DNA of 64,000 bases from positions 3,933,315 to 3,997,314 of the forward strand of contig NZ_KB217478.1 in the NCBI RefSeq assembly GCF_000331305.1, given 5' to 3'. Under the pieces are notes generated by a model, which was not told where the DNA came from, ran no database searches, and saw nothing but the letters and a program-made list of their open reading frames with translations. Positions within the stretch are counted from its first letter, which is position 1; each line of letters begins with the position of its first letter. Origin of the DNA: Calothrix sp. PCC 7103. Lineage in GTDB: Bacteria > Cyanobacteriota > Cyanobacteriia > Cyanobacteriales > Nostocaceae. A program made the translations under genes and the position numbers. Below are positions 17,965 through 27,947 of this stretch, in pieces.

Positions 17965-18663
17965 TTAGTAACCAATAGGAATAGAATTTTGCGCTCTTTG
18001 TGTATTTACAACGGTAGATGGAGTATCTGGCTTTGAATTTGGCGCCGCAGGTAGGAAAATTTGACTTGCGGGACTTGGAGAAATTAAACCAGCGCTCTTA
18101 TTTTCTGCTTCGGCAGCTATTTTAGTTTTGAGAGCATTATTTGTTATCGTCAGCTGTCGCTCGGTACGCTGCAAATCTTGCAACTTGCGGTACGACTTAC
18201 TCCACAATTGCTGCGAGTAAACAGTATAACCATACGCAATCAACGTTGAGACTACGAGTAAAAACGATAGCACTGAAGTATAACGCTGCAACGAACATAA
18301 ACGCAACAACCAAGAGGGCATGGTTGCCGCTGCATTATACATTATAGGAATTTCTTGTTCTGCCAAAGGACGTGATTGAGTTAAGTTACCTTTAGGTTTA
18401 CTAGGTGTTGGACGTGAACGCTGTTTTTTATTCAACTCCTGAGTCGAAGTCTGAGAAAGACTTCCATTTTTATACGTCTGCTGCTTATTTCCCTTTTGAG
18501 ATACACCTGTCATTGGCGGTGCAAGTGAGTTGTTTTGTTTACCTTCTTGAACATTCGTACTATCATGTAATACAGATGAATTTGAATTACGGCGTTGAGA
18601 ACGTCTGCGTCGGAACCAACCGCCCGTTGCAGAACTATCAACGTTTTTTTTGCGAACAGCCAT
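17965..18663 (-). CDS. FtsL-like single-pass membrane protein
   Basis: A protein of 232 residues from the ATG at 18663. It has a long basic, Ser/Gln-rich disordered N-terminus (about 1-125), then one membrane helix (YTSVLSFLLVVSTLIAYGYT) and a short coiled coil (LQDLQRTERQLTITNNALKTKI) before a Pro/Ser-rich periplasmic tail. This topology and its place just upstream of ftsI match FtsL-type division proteins, which bridge FtsB/FtsQ and FtsI in the divisome; cyanobacterial versions diverge strongly in sequence. I chose MAVRKKNVDSS because the open frame upstream runs into an AGAAACCGGGTTTCT repeat. The role is inferred from topology and context. Confidence 0.6.
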   Translation of the reverse strand: MAVRKKNVDSSATGGWFRRRRSQRRNSNSSVLHDSTNVQEGKQNNSLAPPMTGVSQKGNKQQTYKNGSLSQTSTQELNKKQRSRPTPSKPKGNLTQSRPLAEQEIPIMYNAAATMPSWLLRLCSLQRYTSVLSFLLVVSTLIAYGYTVYSQQLWSKSYRKLQDLQRTERQLTITNNALKTKIAAEAENKSAGLISPSPASQIFLPAAPNSKPDTPSTVVNTQRAQNSIPIGY

Positions 18664-19001
18664 AACTTTGATTTGGAATTGCGAATAAGTTATTGTAGAC
18701 GCTTGCGAGAAACCGGGTTTCTGCAACTAATTGCTTGACATTAGCAAGAAATTACAATTTTTGGTATAATAGTCAAGATGATAATTGACACAGCGAGCGA
18801 ACAAAGCCGCAATCTGTGCCATATCCAACAATATTGTGACTCGCAAGCTAGGATAAAAGCTGTTTAATACCTTAAATACTGATTTAATGCTCAAAAGCAC
18901 ATTTGAATGTGTCATATAAAAAAGGTTAAAAAAAAGCAACAAATACGGTATGGTATTCAACAGGCTAAAATTTTATTGCCGCATTTGGTGAAAGAGGAGT
19001 T
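18664..19001. other. Intergenic region between the FtsL-like and lipoprotein genes
   Basis: About 340 AT-rich bases holding two divergent promoters. An AGAAACCGGGTTTCT palindrome lies at 18708-18722. The minus-strand open frame here (18727-18960) is Leu/Phe-rich and resembles no family, so I do not call it. A GAGGAG Shine-Dalgarno-like sequence precedes the lipoprotein ATG. Confidence 0.5.
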
Positions 19002-19244
19002 ATGAAAATTAGAATCCTTGGTATTGCTCTCGTTTTAGGTTTGGCTACAACTCTCGGTGCCTGCGAAGGTGGCGGTGGTGATGCTGGTGGTGGTGCAGGT
19101 ACTGCTTCACCTGGTGCAGTAGAACCAACTGATGCAGCTACAACCCCTGCTACAACTATTACAACCCCTGCTACAACTACTACTGGTGCTGCAACTCCTA
19201 AAGCTACCGGCGCCGCAACTCCTAAAGCTACAAAGTCTCCCTAA
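19002..19244 (+). CDS. Small Ala/Thr-rich lipoprotein
   Basis: An 80-residue protein with a classic lipoprotein signal peptide: MKIRILGIALVLGLATTLGAC, where LGAC is the lipobox and the cysteine (residue 21) the lipidation site. The mature part is short and low complexity: a Gly/Asp stretch, then repeated ATTPATT and AATPKATG units (the latter doubled). It is probably attached to a membrane facing the periplasm as a flexible, non-enzymatic peptide. A GAGGAG Shine-Dalgarno lies 6 bases before the ATG. Two hairpins follow (19289-19333 and 19427-19458). No function can be given. Confidence 0.75.
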   Translation: MKIRILGIALVLGLATTLGACEGGGGDAGGGAGTASPGAVEPTDAATTPATTITTPATTTTGAATPKATGAATPKATKSP

Positions 19245-19288
19245 GCCTTAGTTGAGATTAGTCGCTCAGTTATTGTAGTAGTTCAATG

Positions 19289-19333
19289 CTCCTCACTACA
19301 CTGTTTAGTCAGAGTTTCGAGTCTAGTGTGGAG
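19289..19333 (+). terminator. Hairpin downstream of the lipoprotein gene
   Basis: CTCCTCACTACACT (19289-19302) pairs with AGTCTAGTGTGGAG (19320-19333) over 12 of 14 positions. There is no T-run after it, so it could be a processing or stabilising stem rather than a terminator. Confidence 0.4.
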
Positions 19334-19426
19334 TAAATAATATTTCCTTGAAAATGTTCGGATGCAAACGCTATCCGACTAATATTTTCCTGAACTATTT
19401 TCTTTGTCCGTTTTAAGTTAAATATT

Positions 19427-19458
19427 GACCTGACGAAGCTTTTTGTCTTTGGCAGGTC
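19427..19458 (+). terminator. Probable terminator of the lipoprotein transcript
   Basis: GACCTG (19427-19432) pairs with CAGGTC (19453-19458), followed by TTTATTTCTATTT. The stem is short but the T-rich tail fits intrinsic termination ahead of the next gene at 19522. Confidence 0.5.
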
Positions 19459-19521
19459 TTTATTTCTATTTGGGTTTTTTGTCAATTGGTTACTACTGTT
19501 GCCTGGAGCGAGATTTGAAAA

Positions 19522-19851
19522 ATGGATATAAAAATTAGAAAACTATTTTCATTTATTATTCTTGTTGCTATCACCAGTGTTTTGACTATCCTAGTCAGTG
19601 GTTTACGTTTACCAGCGTTATCGTTACCACCAGCAGATGATATTCCCGAAGAAATTTTACGAACAGAGATTATTACAGCAGCGCGTTCGTCGATTGACGG
19701 CAAACTACTGACTGCTGCTGAATACTTAGAACAACAGTCACGACTCAGTGCAGTTCCACCCCCAAAACTAGACCCAAAAATTCGCGAAAACATTTTTCTG
19801 CTGCGTATACGTAGTGCCTTAAAATCAGTTTTTCCATTTTTGAATTTTTAG
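19522..19851 (+). CDS. Hypothetical membrane-anchored protein upstream of glgB
   Basis: A 109-residue protein with an N-terminal uncleaved signal or anchor (KLFSFIILVAITSVLTILVSG, about 7-27). A mostly helical remainder contains DDIPEEILRTEIITAARSSI and a Pro-rich turn VPPPKLDPKIRENIFLL. It would face the periplasm or thylakoid lumen. It resembles small conserved cyanobacterial proteins of unknown function; I cannot name the family. It lies 155 bases upstream of glgB on the same strand and may be co-transcribed. No odd codon use is evident. Confidence 0.65.
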   Translation: MDIKIRKLFSFIILVAITSVLTILVSGLRLPALSLPPADDIPEEILRTEIITAARSSIDGKLLTAAEYLEQQSRLSAVPPPKLDPKIRENIFLLRIRSALKSVFPFLNF

Positions 19852-20006
19852 CTAAACTTTTAGCAGTTAACAGTTGAGGCACCGTCAAAACATCCTTATT
19901 TCCGCCTAAGTAGCGACAAAAGTGAAAATAAATGTAAAGAATATATATAGAAATAAATAAAAAAGCAAATTTACTTAACCAATAAATCGCTCACGTAGGT
20001 AGCTCC

Positions 20007-22307
20007 ATGTCTATGACCACCATCGCTCCTGAACAGGTTAACCGCATCATCTGGAACCAGCATCATGACCCGTTTGAAATTCTTGGTTCCCATCTTATCG
20101 ACCAAAATGGTACAAACGTCTGGGCTGTGCGAGCCTACTTACCAAATGCCAGTGCAGTGTGGGTAGTTCTTCCTGAAGAAAGAAAAGAAATTGAAATGGA
20201 GAGTGTGCATGACCCACATTTTTTTGAGTGTCGAATTGAAGCGAAAGAATTAAATAATTATCAGTTACGTATTAAAGAAGGTGAACACGAGCGTGTTACC
20301 TATGACCCTTATGCTTTTCGCTCTCCTCGTTTGACCGAGTTTGATTTACATATTTTCTCGGAAGGAAATCATCATCGCATTTATGAGAAATTAGGAGCGC
20401 ACTTTATTTCCGTTGATGGTGTAACTGGTGTTTATTTTGCTGTATGGGCGCCTAATGCTCGTAACGTTTCGGTACTTGGTGATTTTAATAGCTGGGATGG
20501 ACGTAAACACCAGATGCGTAGGGGTGCTACCGGTGTTTGGGAATTATTTATACCCGAACTGGAAGTAGGCACACATTATAAGTATGAAATAAAGAACAAT
20601 GATGGGCACATTTACGAAAAAAGTGACCCTTATGGATTTCAACAAGAACCTCGTCCTAAAACAGCTTCGATTGTCACTGACCTAAATTCGTATGAATGGC
20701 AAGATGAAGACTGGATGGAAAAACGGCGCCATGCAGAACCACTTAACCAACCGATATCGGTTTATGAACTTCATTTAGGTTCGTGGATGCACGGTGCTAG
20801 TGCAAACATACCCAAAAATCCTGATGGAACAAATGCACCTGTTGTTCCTGTTTCTGAACTAAACCCAGGCGCCCGCTTTTTAACATACCGTGAACTTGCT
20901 GAACGTCTTATCCCTTACGTGAAAGAATTGGGATACACCCATATTGAAATGTTGCCAATTGCCGAACATCCATTTGATGGGTCTTGGGGATATCAAGTAA
21001 CTGGATATTACGCACCTACTTCAAGATATGGTACACCAGAAGACTTTATGTACTTTATCGACCAATGTCATAAAAATGAGATTGGCGTGATTGTAGACTG
21101 GGTGCCAGGACATTTTCCTAAAGATGGACACGGTTTAGCATTCTTTGACGGTACACATCTTTATGAACATGCCGATCCTCGTAAAGGTGAACATAAAGAA
21201 TGGGGTACGCTTGTATTTAATTATTCGCGGAATGAAGTTCGTAACTTTTTAGTAGCGAATGCTTTGTTCTGGTTTGATAAATATCATATTGATGGAATTC
21301 GCGTCGATGCTGTGGCATCAATGCTTTATCTTGACTACTGTCGTAAAGAGGGAGAATGGGTAACAAATCAATATGGTGGTAGAGAAAATATTGAAGCTGC
21401 CGATTTTTTACGCCAAGTCAATCATTTATTGTTTAGCTATTTTCCAGGTGTACTTTCGATAGCTGAAGAGTCCACATCTTGGCCAATGGTGTCTTGGCCT
21501 ACATATGTAGGTGGACTAGGTTTTAACTTGAAATGGAATATGGGCTGGATGCACGACATGCTAGATTATTTCAGCATGGATCCTTGGTTCCGTCAGTTCC
21601 ACCAGAACAATATTACTTTTAGTATTTGGTATAACCACAGCGAGAACTTCATGCTGGCGCTATCGCATGACGAAGTGGTGCATGGTAAGAGTAATATTAT
21701 TGGAAAAATGCCCGGTGATAGATGGCAAAAGTTTGCTAACGTCCGCTGTTTATTCTCATACATGTTTGCTCATCCTGGTAAGAAAACCATGTTTATGAGC
21801 ATGGAATTTGGACAATGGAGCGAGTGGAATGTTTGGGGTGATTTGGAATGGGCTTTGTTACAGCACGAACCACACCATTTGTTAAAGCTGTTTTTCCAAG
21901 ACTTAAATCATCTTTACCGCAGTGAACCTGCATTATATTCCCAAGATTTTGCCCAAGAGGGGTTTGAGTGGATTGATTGTAGCGATAACCGTCATAGTGT
22001 TGCTGCGTTTATTCGTCGTGACAAAGACACAAATGATTTTATTGTCGTGGTTTGTAACTTCACACCACAACCTCATTCGCACTACCGCATTGGTATTCCT
22101 GAACCAGGTTTTTACACCGAGTTATTTAATAGCGATGCGCGTAAGTACGGCGGCAGTAATATGGGCAACTTAGGAGGCAAGTGGACAGATAACTGGTCGA
22201 TGCATAATCGCGAGTTCTCATTAGATTTATGCTTACCCCCACTAGGTGTGCTGCTTCTAAAGCTTGATAAAAATAGAACAGCTGCCGTAATGAATCAAGA
22301 AGTATAA
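20007..22307 (+). CDS. glgB: 1,4-alpha-glucan branching enzyme
   Basis: GlgB (GH13) cuts alpha-1,4 glucan chains and rejoins them as alpha-1,6 branches in glycogen, in the cytosol. The 766-residue protein has the N-terminal domain (1-110), the CBM48 domain (about 115-220, [20 protein letters not shown]) and the (beta/alpha)8 barrel. Catalytic residues are visible: the nucleophile Asp in DGIRVDAV (about 433), the acid/base Glu in AEESTSWP (about 486) and the [10 protein letters not shown] loop. The C-terminal all-beta domain finishes near 750. The length is typical of cyanobacterial branching enzymes. The 3' end overlaps the convergent histidine kinase gene by 13 bp. Confidence 0.97.
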   Translation: MSMTTIAPEQVNRIIWNQHHDPFEILGSHLIDQNGTNVWAVRAYLPNASAVWVVLPEERKEIEMESVHDPHFFECRIEAKELNNYQLRIKEGEHERVTYDPYAFRSPRLTEFDLHIFSEGNHHRIYEKLGAHFISVDGVTGVYFAVWAPNARNVSVLGDFNSWDGRKHQMRRGATGVWELFIPELEVGTHYKYEIKNNDGHIYEKSDPYGFQQEPRPKTASIVTDLNSYEWQDEDWMEKRRHAEPLNQPISVYELHLGSWMHGASANIPKNPDGTNAPVVPVSELNPGARFLTYRELAERLIPYVKELGYTHIEMLPIAEHPFDGSWGYQVTGYYAPTSRYGTPEDFMYFIDQCHKNEIGVIVDWVPGHFPKDGHGLAFFDGTHLYEHADPRKGEHKEWGTLVFNYSRNEVRNFLVANALFWFDKYHIDGIRVDAVASMLYLDYCRKEGEWVTNQYGGRENIEAADFLRQVNHLLFSYFPGVLSIAEESTSWPMVSWPTYVGGLGFNLKWNMGWMHDMLDYFSMDPWFRQFHQNNITFSIWYNHSENFMLALSHDEVVHGKSNIIGKMPGDRWQKFANVRCLFSYMFAHPGKKTMFMSMEFGQWSEWNVWGDLEWALLQHEPHHLLKLFFQDLNHLYRSEPALYSQDFAQEGFEWIDCSDNRHSVAAFIRRDKDTNDFIVVVCNFTPQPHSHYRIGIPEPGFYTELFNSDARKYGGSNMGNLGGKWTDNWSMHNREFSLDLCLPPLGVLLLKLDKNRTAAVMNQEV

Positions 22308-24103
22308 TTTTCCATATCTTGTGGAATGGGCATCCTTGCCCGTTCCAAATAAACAGGCGCCTTACCCAGAGGAAGCTCAATTTGAAATTCTGTACCTTCT
22401 CCTGGGTTAGAAATACAGCGAAGTTTACCTTGATGCTTTTCGATAATGATTTGGTAAGCAATAGATAAACCTAACCCAGTTCCTTGACCAACTGGTTTGG
22501 TTGTAAAAAATGGGTCGAATATTTTTTGCTGTATTTGTTCTGGAATTCCACAACCATTATCGCTAATGCTGATTAATATACTATTTTGTGAACTTTTTTG
22601 AGTGTTAATAGTGATTTTTAATACTTCTTTATCTTGAATTTGATTATTGACAAATGAATCTTCTAATGACTCTATTGCATTTATCAAAATATTCATGAAC
22701 ACTTGGTTAAGTTGTCCTGCAAAACACTCCACTAAAGGCAAATCAGAATAATTCTTAATTACAGCAATTTCTGGGCGCCCATTTTGTTGGTTAAGACGAC
22801 TTTGTAAAATCATCAAGGTGCTATCAATGCCTTCATGGATATTTACAATTTTCATTTCAGCCTCATCCAACCGTGAAAAATTTCGCAGCGAAACAACAAT
22901 TTGTTGAATTCGGTCTGCTCCTATTTTCATCGATTTTAGTAGTAAAGGTATATCTTTTTCAAGAAACTCAAAGTCAATTTCTTGTATATAATCTTGAATT
23001 TGTTTTATTGGTTGAGGATAGTTATGTTGGTAAAGCTTTAATAATTTAAATAAGTCTTGGCAATACTCTTGAGCATAGACAAGATTGCCATAAATAAAAT
23101 TCACAGGATTATTAATTTCGTGAGCAATACCCGCAACCATTTGTCCTAAGCTCGACATTTTTTCATTTTGAACTAGTTGTATTTGGGTACGTTGCAATTT
23201 ATTTAAAGCTTCTTCAAGGTTTTGTTGTGCTAATTGACGTTCTGCTTCTAACCGTTTGCGTTCAGTAATATCAATTGCAATCGATACAACTCCTATAACT
23301 TCGCCAGTTCGAGCCACTAAGGGGTTATTGTACCATTCACAGATAATTATTCTACCGTCTGCCGTTAAGTTTTCATTTACACTATAGTTACCTACTCGTG
23401 ACACCAACAAATCGCCTATAATTTTTTCAACATGCTCTTTTACATGCTCAGGAATTAACATTTCAATATTACAACTAATTATTTGGTTTTCGGTATATCC
23501 AAATATTTTCTCTGCTGCTGGGTTCCATGACTGCACTTCAAGGTCGGGTGTCCATTCAATTATTGCTAAAGGTATTTGTTCAATAAGTAATGACAGTCTT
23601 TGTTGTGATGCGCGCAGTCCTAGCTCAGTTTTTTGATGTTCTCCTATTTCTGCTTGTAGCACTTGATTAATTTGTGCTAATTGTTGAGTTCTTTCTATAA
23701 CAAGCGTTTCCATTTGAGCATACGCATTCTTAAGCGCTTCTTCAGTATGAAGGTGCTTGTCAATATTACTTGTTATATCTCGAATTGTACCAACTAGAAA
23801 TTTATTGCCATTCTCATCTATCAATAATGTTTTCTTTGTAGAGATAATATGAGTTAAACCAGATGAATCAGTAAAAAATTCCTCGTTTTCACAAGGTTGA
23901 TTTGTTAAAAAAACTTGTTCGTCTTTTTCCCAAAAAACATCCGCTTCTTCCTTGGGAAAAAAATCATAGTCTGTTTTTCCAATTAATGAATCTCGCTTAT
24001 GCCCTATAAAATCACAGAAAGCATCATTTAAAAAAACCCAAATATGCTGTGAATCTTTGACAAATATTGGGTCAGATATACTATTCAATATTTGTAGTAA
24101 CAA
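22295..24103 (-). CDS. PAS-domain sensor histidine kinase
   Basis: A 602-residue hybrid-less sensor kinase. It has two PAS domains (about 1-115 and 160-280, the second ending [20 protein letters not shown]), a linking coiled coil, then the dimerisation/phosphoacceptor segment [20 protein letters not shown] (His near 335), and an HATPase domain with the N box (INAIESLED), G1 ISDNGCGIP, and G2 GTGLGLSI. It has no transmembrane helix, so it probably senses a cytosolic ligand, redox state or light. The start is a TTG at 24103 with an AGGGAG Shine-Dalgarno about 8 bases upstream; no ATG is available. No response regulator gene is adjacent, so its partner is unknown. It overlaps glgB at the 3' ends. 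Confidence 0.9.
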   Translation of the reverse strand: MLLQILNSISDPIFVKDSQHIWVFLNDAFCDFIGHKRDSLIGKTDYDFFPKEEADVFWEKDEQVFLTNQPCENEEFFTDSSGLTHIISTKKTLLIDENGNKFLVGTIRDITSNIDKHLHTEEALKNAYAQMETLVIERTQQLAQINQVLQAEIGEHQKTELGLRASQQRLSLLIEQIPLAIIEWTPDLEVQSWNPAAEKIFGYTENQIISCNIEMLIPEHVKEHVEKIIGDLLVSRVGNYSVNENLTADGRIIICEWYNNPLVARTGEVIGVVSIAIDITERKRLEAERQLAQQNLEEALNKLQRTQIQLVQNEKMSSLGQMVAGIAHEINNPVNFIYGNLVYAQEYCQDLFKLLKLYQHNYPQPIKQIQDYIQEIDFEFLEKDIPLLLKSMKIGADRIQQIVVSLRNFSRLDEAEMKIVNIHEGIDSTLMILQSRLNQQNGRPEIAVIKNYSDLPLVECFAGQLNQVFMNILINAIESLEDSFVNNQIQDKEVLKITINTQKSSQNSILISISDNGCGIPEQIQQKIFDPFFTTKPVGQGTGLGLSIAYQIIIEKHQGKLRCISNPGEGTEFQIELPLGKAPVYLERARMPIPQDMENYTS

Positions 24104-24314
24104 GTCAATTCTCCCTGCCAGTTATGTAGATTACTCTAAGTATTGGTTTGATTTGAAACTATTTATTGCTCCCAGCACAGCTAAATTTTTTATTACTGAT
24201 AAGTACTATGTTAATAAGTATTATTTTCATATTCATTAATTATATTACATACTACGCCATAAATAGTATTTTTTTATACGTGAATTTTCTAAAATTTAGT
24301 GCTGAAGCGCGAGT

Positions 24315-25196
24315 CTATAAATGTCTTTGTAAAATTCCAATTAGAACAGCTGGCGTCTCAAGATGAAGCAAAATTCCGGTATTGGGTATTGTGTAAAAGT
24401 TTTGAATAGCAGTTGTATTTAACAATGACAATCTTTGCCCAAGACGAAGGCGTGTAAACTGTGCTTGTTCTCCCCAAAATATCGTTGTTGGTATTATCAG
24501 TTGTTGAATATATAGACTTAAATCGAAATATAAGTTACCGCGTAGAAATGCTAATGCTGAAAATTTTGCATTTGGTTGTTGTGCGCTATATAAATATGCT
24601 TGTACCATTTCTTGGGTAACAAGTTGAGGCGATACGAAGAGGAAACTTTGTAAAAAATTACGAACCGCTAGCTCATTTTCGGCGCCTAGAGTATATATCA
24701 AGTCTTCTAACAAAGGTAAGCTGATAAGTCCAAGTGGTAGTCGTCTACCGGCGCCTTCGCCAAAGTCATTAAATCCGGAAGGACAAATTAGAAATAATTG
24801 TTTAAATAAACTTGGTTGAGTAATAGCAAGTCGAATTGCTAAAGCAGCAGTTAATGAAGATGCAATAACTGTAACGGGAGAATCACAAGTTTGATTAATA
24901 AATTCTGTAATCGTGGTTAGATAATCATTAATAGTATAGTTACGAACTGGATGCGCGGAATCTCCCCAACCAATTAAATCAGGCGCCAAAATTCGATGTG
25001 TTGCGGCGAAAGCTGGATAAACTTTAGACCATTCATAAGCAGAGGCGCCGCCACCAAAATTATGTAGAAAGAGAAGCGTGGGTCTTTGATGTTCGTGTAT
25101 TAACCAGGGAGCGACACTTTGAGTATAGTAAACGATGTTCCCTTGCGACGTTGGAATCACTTTTTGTCCAAAACCAGGTGGTTGAAATTGAAGCAC
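24315..25196 (-). CDS. Alpha/beta-hydrolase fold protein
   Basis: A 293-residue alpha/beta hydrolase. The oxyanion region appears as LFLHNFGGGASAYEW (about 42-56), with APDLIGWGDSAHP (about 73-85) after strand 4. The nucleophile elbow is VIASSLTAALA (about 108-118), where the usual first Gly of GxSxG is Ala. The later FWGEQAQF may carry the acid, and the final LHLETP the catalytic His. Substrate unknown; the family includes lipases, dehalogenases and esterases. Translation begins at a GTG (25196). It lies 39 bases downstream of the DUF99 gene on the same strand, so the two may be co-transcribed. The altered elbow is tolerated in several cyanobacterial homologues. Confidence 0.85.
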   Translation of the reverse strand: MLQFQPPGFGQKVIPTSQGNIVYYTQSVAPWLIHEHQRPTLLFLHNFGGGASAYEWSKVYPAFAATHRILAPDLIGWGDSAHPVRNYTINDYLTTITEFINQTCDSPVTVIASSLTAALAIRLAITQPSLFKQLFLICPSGFNDFGEGAGRRLPLGLISLPLLEDLIYTLGAENELAVRNFLQSFLFVSPQLVTQEMVQAYLYSAQQPNAKFSALAFLRGNLYFDLSLYIQQLIIPTTIFWGEQAQFTRLRLGQRLSLLNTTAIQNFYTIPNTGILLHLETPAVLIGILQRHL

Positions 25197-25235
25197 GTTT
25201 TTATCCCCGTTAAATAAACCACAAGTAATTATATT

Positions 25236-25820
25236 TTAAGCAGAACTGCCACTTTCACCTTTAATTACTGCTGCTCCAATTAGATGGGCTAATCTCAAAG
25301 CTTCGGGAACTTTACCGCAGTCAGTTAACCGCTGTAATACAGATGCTGTAACCGAAGGATGTTCACCACAAACTTGAAAAACAAAAGGTGGATATTCATA
25401 AATTGTTCCTGCGCTCCTTAGTAGCTCTAATCGTTTTTCAGGATAAGGTAAACGACTTATTGGCTCTAGCATTGCCGTTAAATCAGGTTTTCTTCGCATT
25501 ACAGCAACACAAGGAATTTGTAAACGCGCGCACAATTCAGGTAAGTTAACAAAATTTAATCCCCCAAATCCAATTCCATCGAGTAACACAATATGTAATT
25601 GTGGCAGAAACTTACCACCAATGAGTAAATTACATATTGTATCGGTAGAATCAAAACCATCTTGTTGAATTTGTCCCCACACCATTCCTTCAAACCGTGT
25701 TTGCGCGCAAATAATCCCTGCTAGATTTACATTCTCTTTTGAACCGCGAATAAATGGCGCATCATCGAAACCTACGACGCGGATTGTTCGATTCAATTTA
25801 AGTAATGATTCTAGTTTCAT
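25236..25820 (-). CDS. DUF99 family protein (endonuclease V-like fold)
   Basis: A 194-residue protein of DUF99/UPF0215. Diagnostic stretches are IRVVGFDDAPFIRG (about 13-26), a strand leading to VLLDGIGFGGLN (about 77-88) and IPCVAVMRRKPD (about 100-111). The family has the fold of endonuclease V, and the DD and D in these motifs are probable metal ligands, but no enzyme activity is established. The C-terminus (GEHPSVTASVLQRLTDCGKVPEALRLAHLIG) is well conserved. It starts at the ATG at 25820 and is followed closely by the hydrolase gene. The family call is firm; the function is unknown. Confidence 0.85.
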   Translation of the reverse strand: MKLESLLKLNRTIRVVGFDDAPFIRGSKENVNLAGIICAQTRFEGMVWGQIQQDGFDSTDTICNLLIGGKFLPQLHIVLLDGIGFGGLNFVNLPELCARLQIPCVAVMRRKPDLTAMLEPISRLPYPEKRLELLRSAGTIYEYPPFVFQVCGEHPSVTASVLQRLTDCGKVPEALRLAHLIGAAVIKGESGSSA

Positions 25821-26317
25821 AACGAGTTAAATTTTTATATACTTAGAAAAAACAGTATTATCTGTAACACTATTGCTGTAGCACGGATTTACATTTTTGC
25901 GGTGAATCGATACAATACAACTAATGAATTTTGACAACGACAAAAAAATAAAAGCTGACTTCAACCTTTACCAGTAGATGAAGCCAGCGCTTTTAAAATC
26001 AACTTTATTGACAGCAATCGAGTTGAATATTAGTACTCATCATGGTCCAGATGATGAAGTAATCAGGGTGTTGATAAGTTAACAGTTGAGTATGAAAAGC
26101 CGCAAAATGCTTTTATTCTCTGCTAACACCATGCCATTAGTTCAAATCTACCAGTTTAGAGTTTTAGACATGTTGCGCTCTCGCCTTTAAGCTGCTCTAA
26201 CCTTAAGAGCGCGAGCTTGCGACATGTATGAAGCTTGTATTGCGACCAAAAGTTCGGACATTAAAGCATCACAACAGTGAACTGATGGAACTGAACTGAA
26301 ATTTTGGGTGCCAACTT
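25821..26317. other. Intergenic region with two long hairpins
   Basis: No gene is seen in about 500 bases. Two fold-back structures stand out. At 25951-25994, AAAGCTGACTTCA pairs with TGAAGCCAGCGCTTT, followed by TTTTAAAA, so it could terminate plus-strand transcripts. At 26168-26227, ACATGTTGCGCTCTCGC pairs imperfectly with GCGCGAGCTTGCGACATGT, a long stem just past the end of the response regulator gene. The second may be that gene's 3' processing or termination structure or a small RNA. Confidence 0.5.
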
Positions 26318-26995
26318 TTAAGCCATTTGGTTTTCAATCGCCCACCGTGCCAACTCGGTACGGTTATGTAGATTGGTTTTGCCTAACATATTGGAAACAT
26401 GGCTTTCGACAGTTCGCTGACTAACGTTGAGTTCTTCAGCAATTTCGCGGTTAGCTAAACCTCGTGCAACAAACTGAACGACCTTAAGTTCGGTTGGAGT
26501 TAGCTGTACATCAAAGGGAACTTGGATCCGAGAACCATTTTCTCCTCCTTTGGCTTGATGTTCTTTCCAACGAATCGTTTGTTTGAGAGAAGATTCAACT
26601 TGCGCGACGAGTTCTTCTGGTTCAAAAGGCTTGACCATATAAACATCGGCGCCTTTGTTAAGTCCTTTAACACGGTCGGCACTTTGTCCTTTAGCGGACA
26701 AAAACAGTACGGGGATCCAACTAGTACGCTCAGTTTGCCGGACTTGTTCAACAAAGGTGTATCCATCCATTTCTGGCATCATCACGTCGCAAATAATCAT
26801 GTCTGGAATATCCTGCTCTAAAATTTCCAGAGCTTCGCGACCATTTTCGGCAGTGATGACTTCGTATCCTCGGAATTCCAAGTAATCCTTTACCAGCAAA
26901 ATGAGGTTAGGGTCATCATCGATAAGTAAAAGTCGTTTATGTTCTTTCATGCTGGGTTCTTTCATAGCAGTGGCACTTGTCGCACTTCGGTCCAT
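26318..26995 (-). CDS. LuxR/NarL-family two-component response regulator
   Basis: A DNA-binding response regulator of about 225 residues. The receiver domain has RLLLIDDDPN, the phosphoacceptor in DMIICDVMMPEMDGY, a conserved Thr/Ser position in LFLSAKG, and Lys in YMVKPFEPEEL. A short linker leads to a LuxR/GerE helix-turn-helix (LTPTELKVVQFVARGLANREIAEEL and VSQRTVESHVSNML). It is a transcription regulator and probably binds DNA as a dimer when phosphorylated. The ORF extends to a TTG at 27052, but the first ATG (26995) is more likely; ATGs at 26965 and 26950 are also possible. No cognate kinase gene is adjacent. Similar to chloroplast/cyanobacterial Ycf29-type regulators, but I cannot confirm orthology. 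Confidence 0.88.
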   Translation of the reverse strand: MDRSATSATAMKEPSMKEHKRLLLIDDDPNLILLVKDYLEFRGYEVITAENGREALEILEQDIPDMIICDVMMPEMDGYTFVEQVRQTERTSWIPVLFLSAKGQSADRVKGLNKGADVYMVKPFEPEELVAQVESSLKQTIRWKEHQAKGGENGSRIQVPFDVQLTPTELKVVQFVARGLANREIAEELNVSQRTVESHVSNMLGKTNLHNRTELARWAIENQMA

Positions 26996-27226
26996 GAGGT
27001 CTTGATTCGTTATCCTCTGTATTGAGTGGTTGAGATGTTGGTTTTCCCACAAAACTTGCCAATACTCTTTTTAGTTTCCAAAGTGACCAACACTTTTTTT
27101 AACCGCAAGACTTGGGGCAAAAGTCCAGTAAGGATACGTAGAGCAGTAGTATTTATAATGCGCTATTATATATCGCTTTGAAGAGTGCGGGTGAAAAAAC
27201 ACTGATTAAATAATAATTATTCAAGT

Positions 27227-27388
27227 TTACCGGATCGGTATTGGTACTAGATGCTCCCAGGAGAAAAACCCGCGTCGCGCATAGCTTACTGCTTGTTCAT
27301 ATCCTTCATGCGTTGGTGAAGAAACCTTGTTGGAGTCATAAAGCAGGCGTCCTGGTTAAATTAGTTCTTGAATAAGACGTTCAATCAT
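27227..27388 (-). pseudogene. Small ORF interrupted by one in-frame TAA
   Basis: From an ATG at 27388 the frame reads MIERLIQELI, then TAA, then continues in the same frame as PGRLLYDSNKVSSPTHEGYE and QAVSYARRGFFSWEHLVPIP to a second stop at 27227-27229 (54 codons in all). The sequence after the stop has strong coding character, and a single C-to-T change (CAA to TAA) would account for the interruption. The ATG lies two bases after the stop of the gene at 27391, so the two were probably one transcription unit. The family is not recognised. It is either a recent pseudogene or a gene needing readthrough. Confidence 0.5.
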
Positions 27389-27390
27389 TT

Positions 27391-27555
27391 TTACTCTTCG
27401 CGGGCGAAAAAGACCGCACCATCCGGTAAACTACCATTATCGTTCGAGAGCAACAAACTCGCAAGCAGTTCGTTAATTGTTCTGAAAATTAACTGAGTAA
27501 ACCGGAAGTAAATAATCGAGTTTAGTTTTTTGAGACGTTTTTCAAGTAATTCCAT
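27391..27555 (-). CDS. Small hypothetical protein upstream of the interrupted ORF
   Basis: A 54-residue protein from the ATG at 27555 (MELLEKRLKKLNSIIYFRFT), with a central Leu/Ile-rich helix (LIFRTINELLASLLLS) and an end GSLPDGAVFFAREE. The open frame extends 9 codons further upstream, but the ATG at 27555 seems the more natural start. Its stop codon is two bases from the ATG of the next small frame on the same strand, which supports a two-gene unit. I do not recognise the family; the coding call is only moderate. Confidence 0.4.
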   Translation of the reverse strand: MELLEKRLKKLNSIIYFRFTQLIFRTINELLASLLLSNDNGSLPDGAVFFAREE

Positions 27556-27892
27556 AATTCCAAATAATCTTGGTTTGGGCAACCACTATTAAATAGAAGC
27601 GAGAGCAAACTCTAGAAACAGGCTATTCCTAAGCGTACCCTTACTCTCGTTAAATCTACAGAATTACTTAGGATTTTTTGACCGGATAGCTTGGTAGATT
27701 TTGGTATTTTACTGCCCTTGATTAGCATCATCTCCTGATTAAACTACACATCCTGATTACTGTTCTATATCAATTTCCACCGTTTGCAAATAAATTTGAA
27801 GACACAAAAATTTTCGTGAACCAAGAGAATTTACTCATAATTCGATTTTTTTAAGTATTTATACTCAATTATTCTAAATCTATATTATTCAA
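27556..27892. other. Intergenic region upstream of groESL, no gene seen
   Basis: About 340 AT-rich bases without coding character. It contains a loose inverted pair (GAGAGCAAACTCT and ACTCTCG) around 27601-27650, and the distal part of the groESL promoter region. No other feature is clear. Confidence 0.4.
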
Positions 27893-27908
27893 GTTCGGGA
27901 ACCCGTAC
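27893..27908 (+). promoter_or_regulatory. K-box of groESL
   Basis: GTTCGG-GAAC-CCGTAC at 27893-27908 matches the cyanobacterial K-box (GTTCGG-NNAN-CCNNAC), described as a light- and heat-responsive element upstream of groE genes in cyanobacteria. It is 39 bases upstream of CIRCE, so groESL here has both elements. Confidence 0.75.
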
Positions 27909-27947
27909 ATGGTTATTTCTTGCCAACAGCAGCCATATTTAGTTACA

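Noticed and set aside
18727-18960. 77-codon minus-strand open frame
   Set aside because: AT-rich promoter-like sequence, no start context and no similarity recognised.
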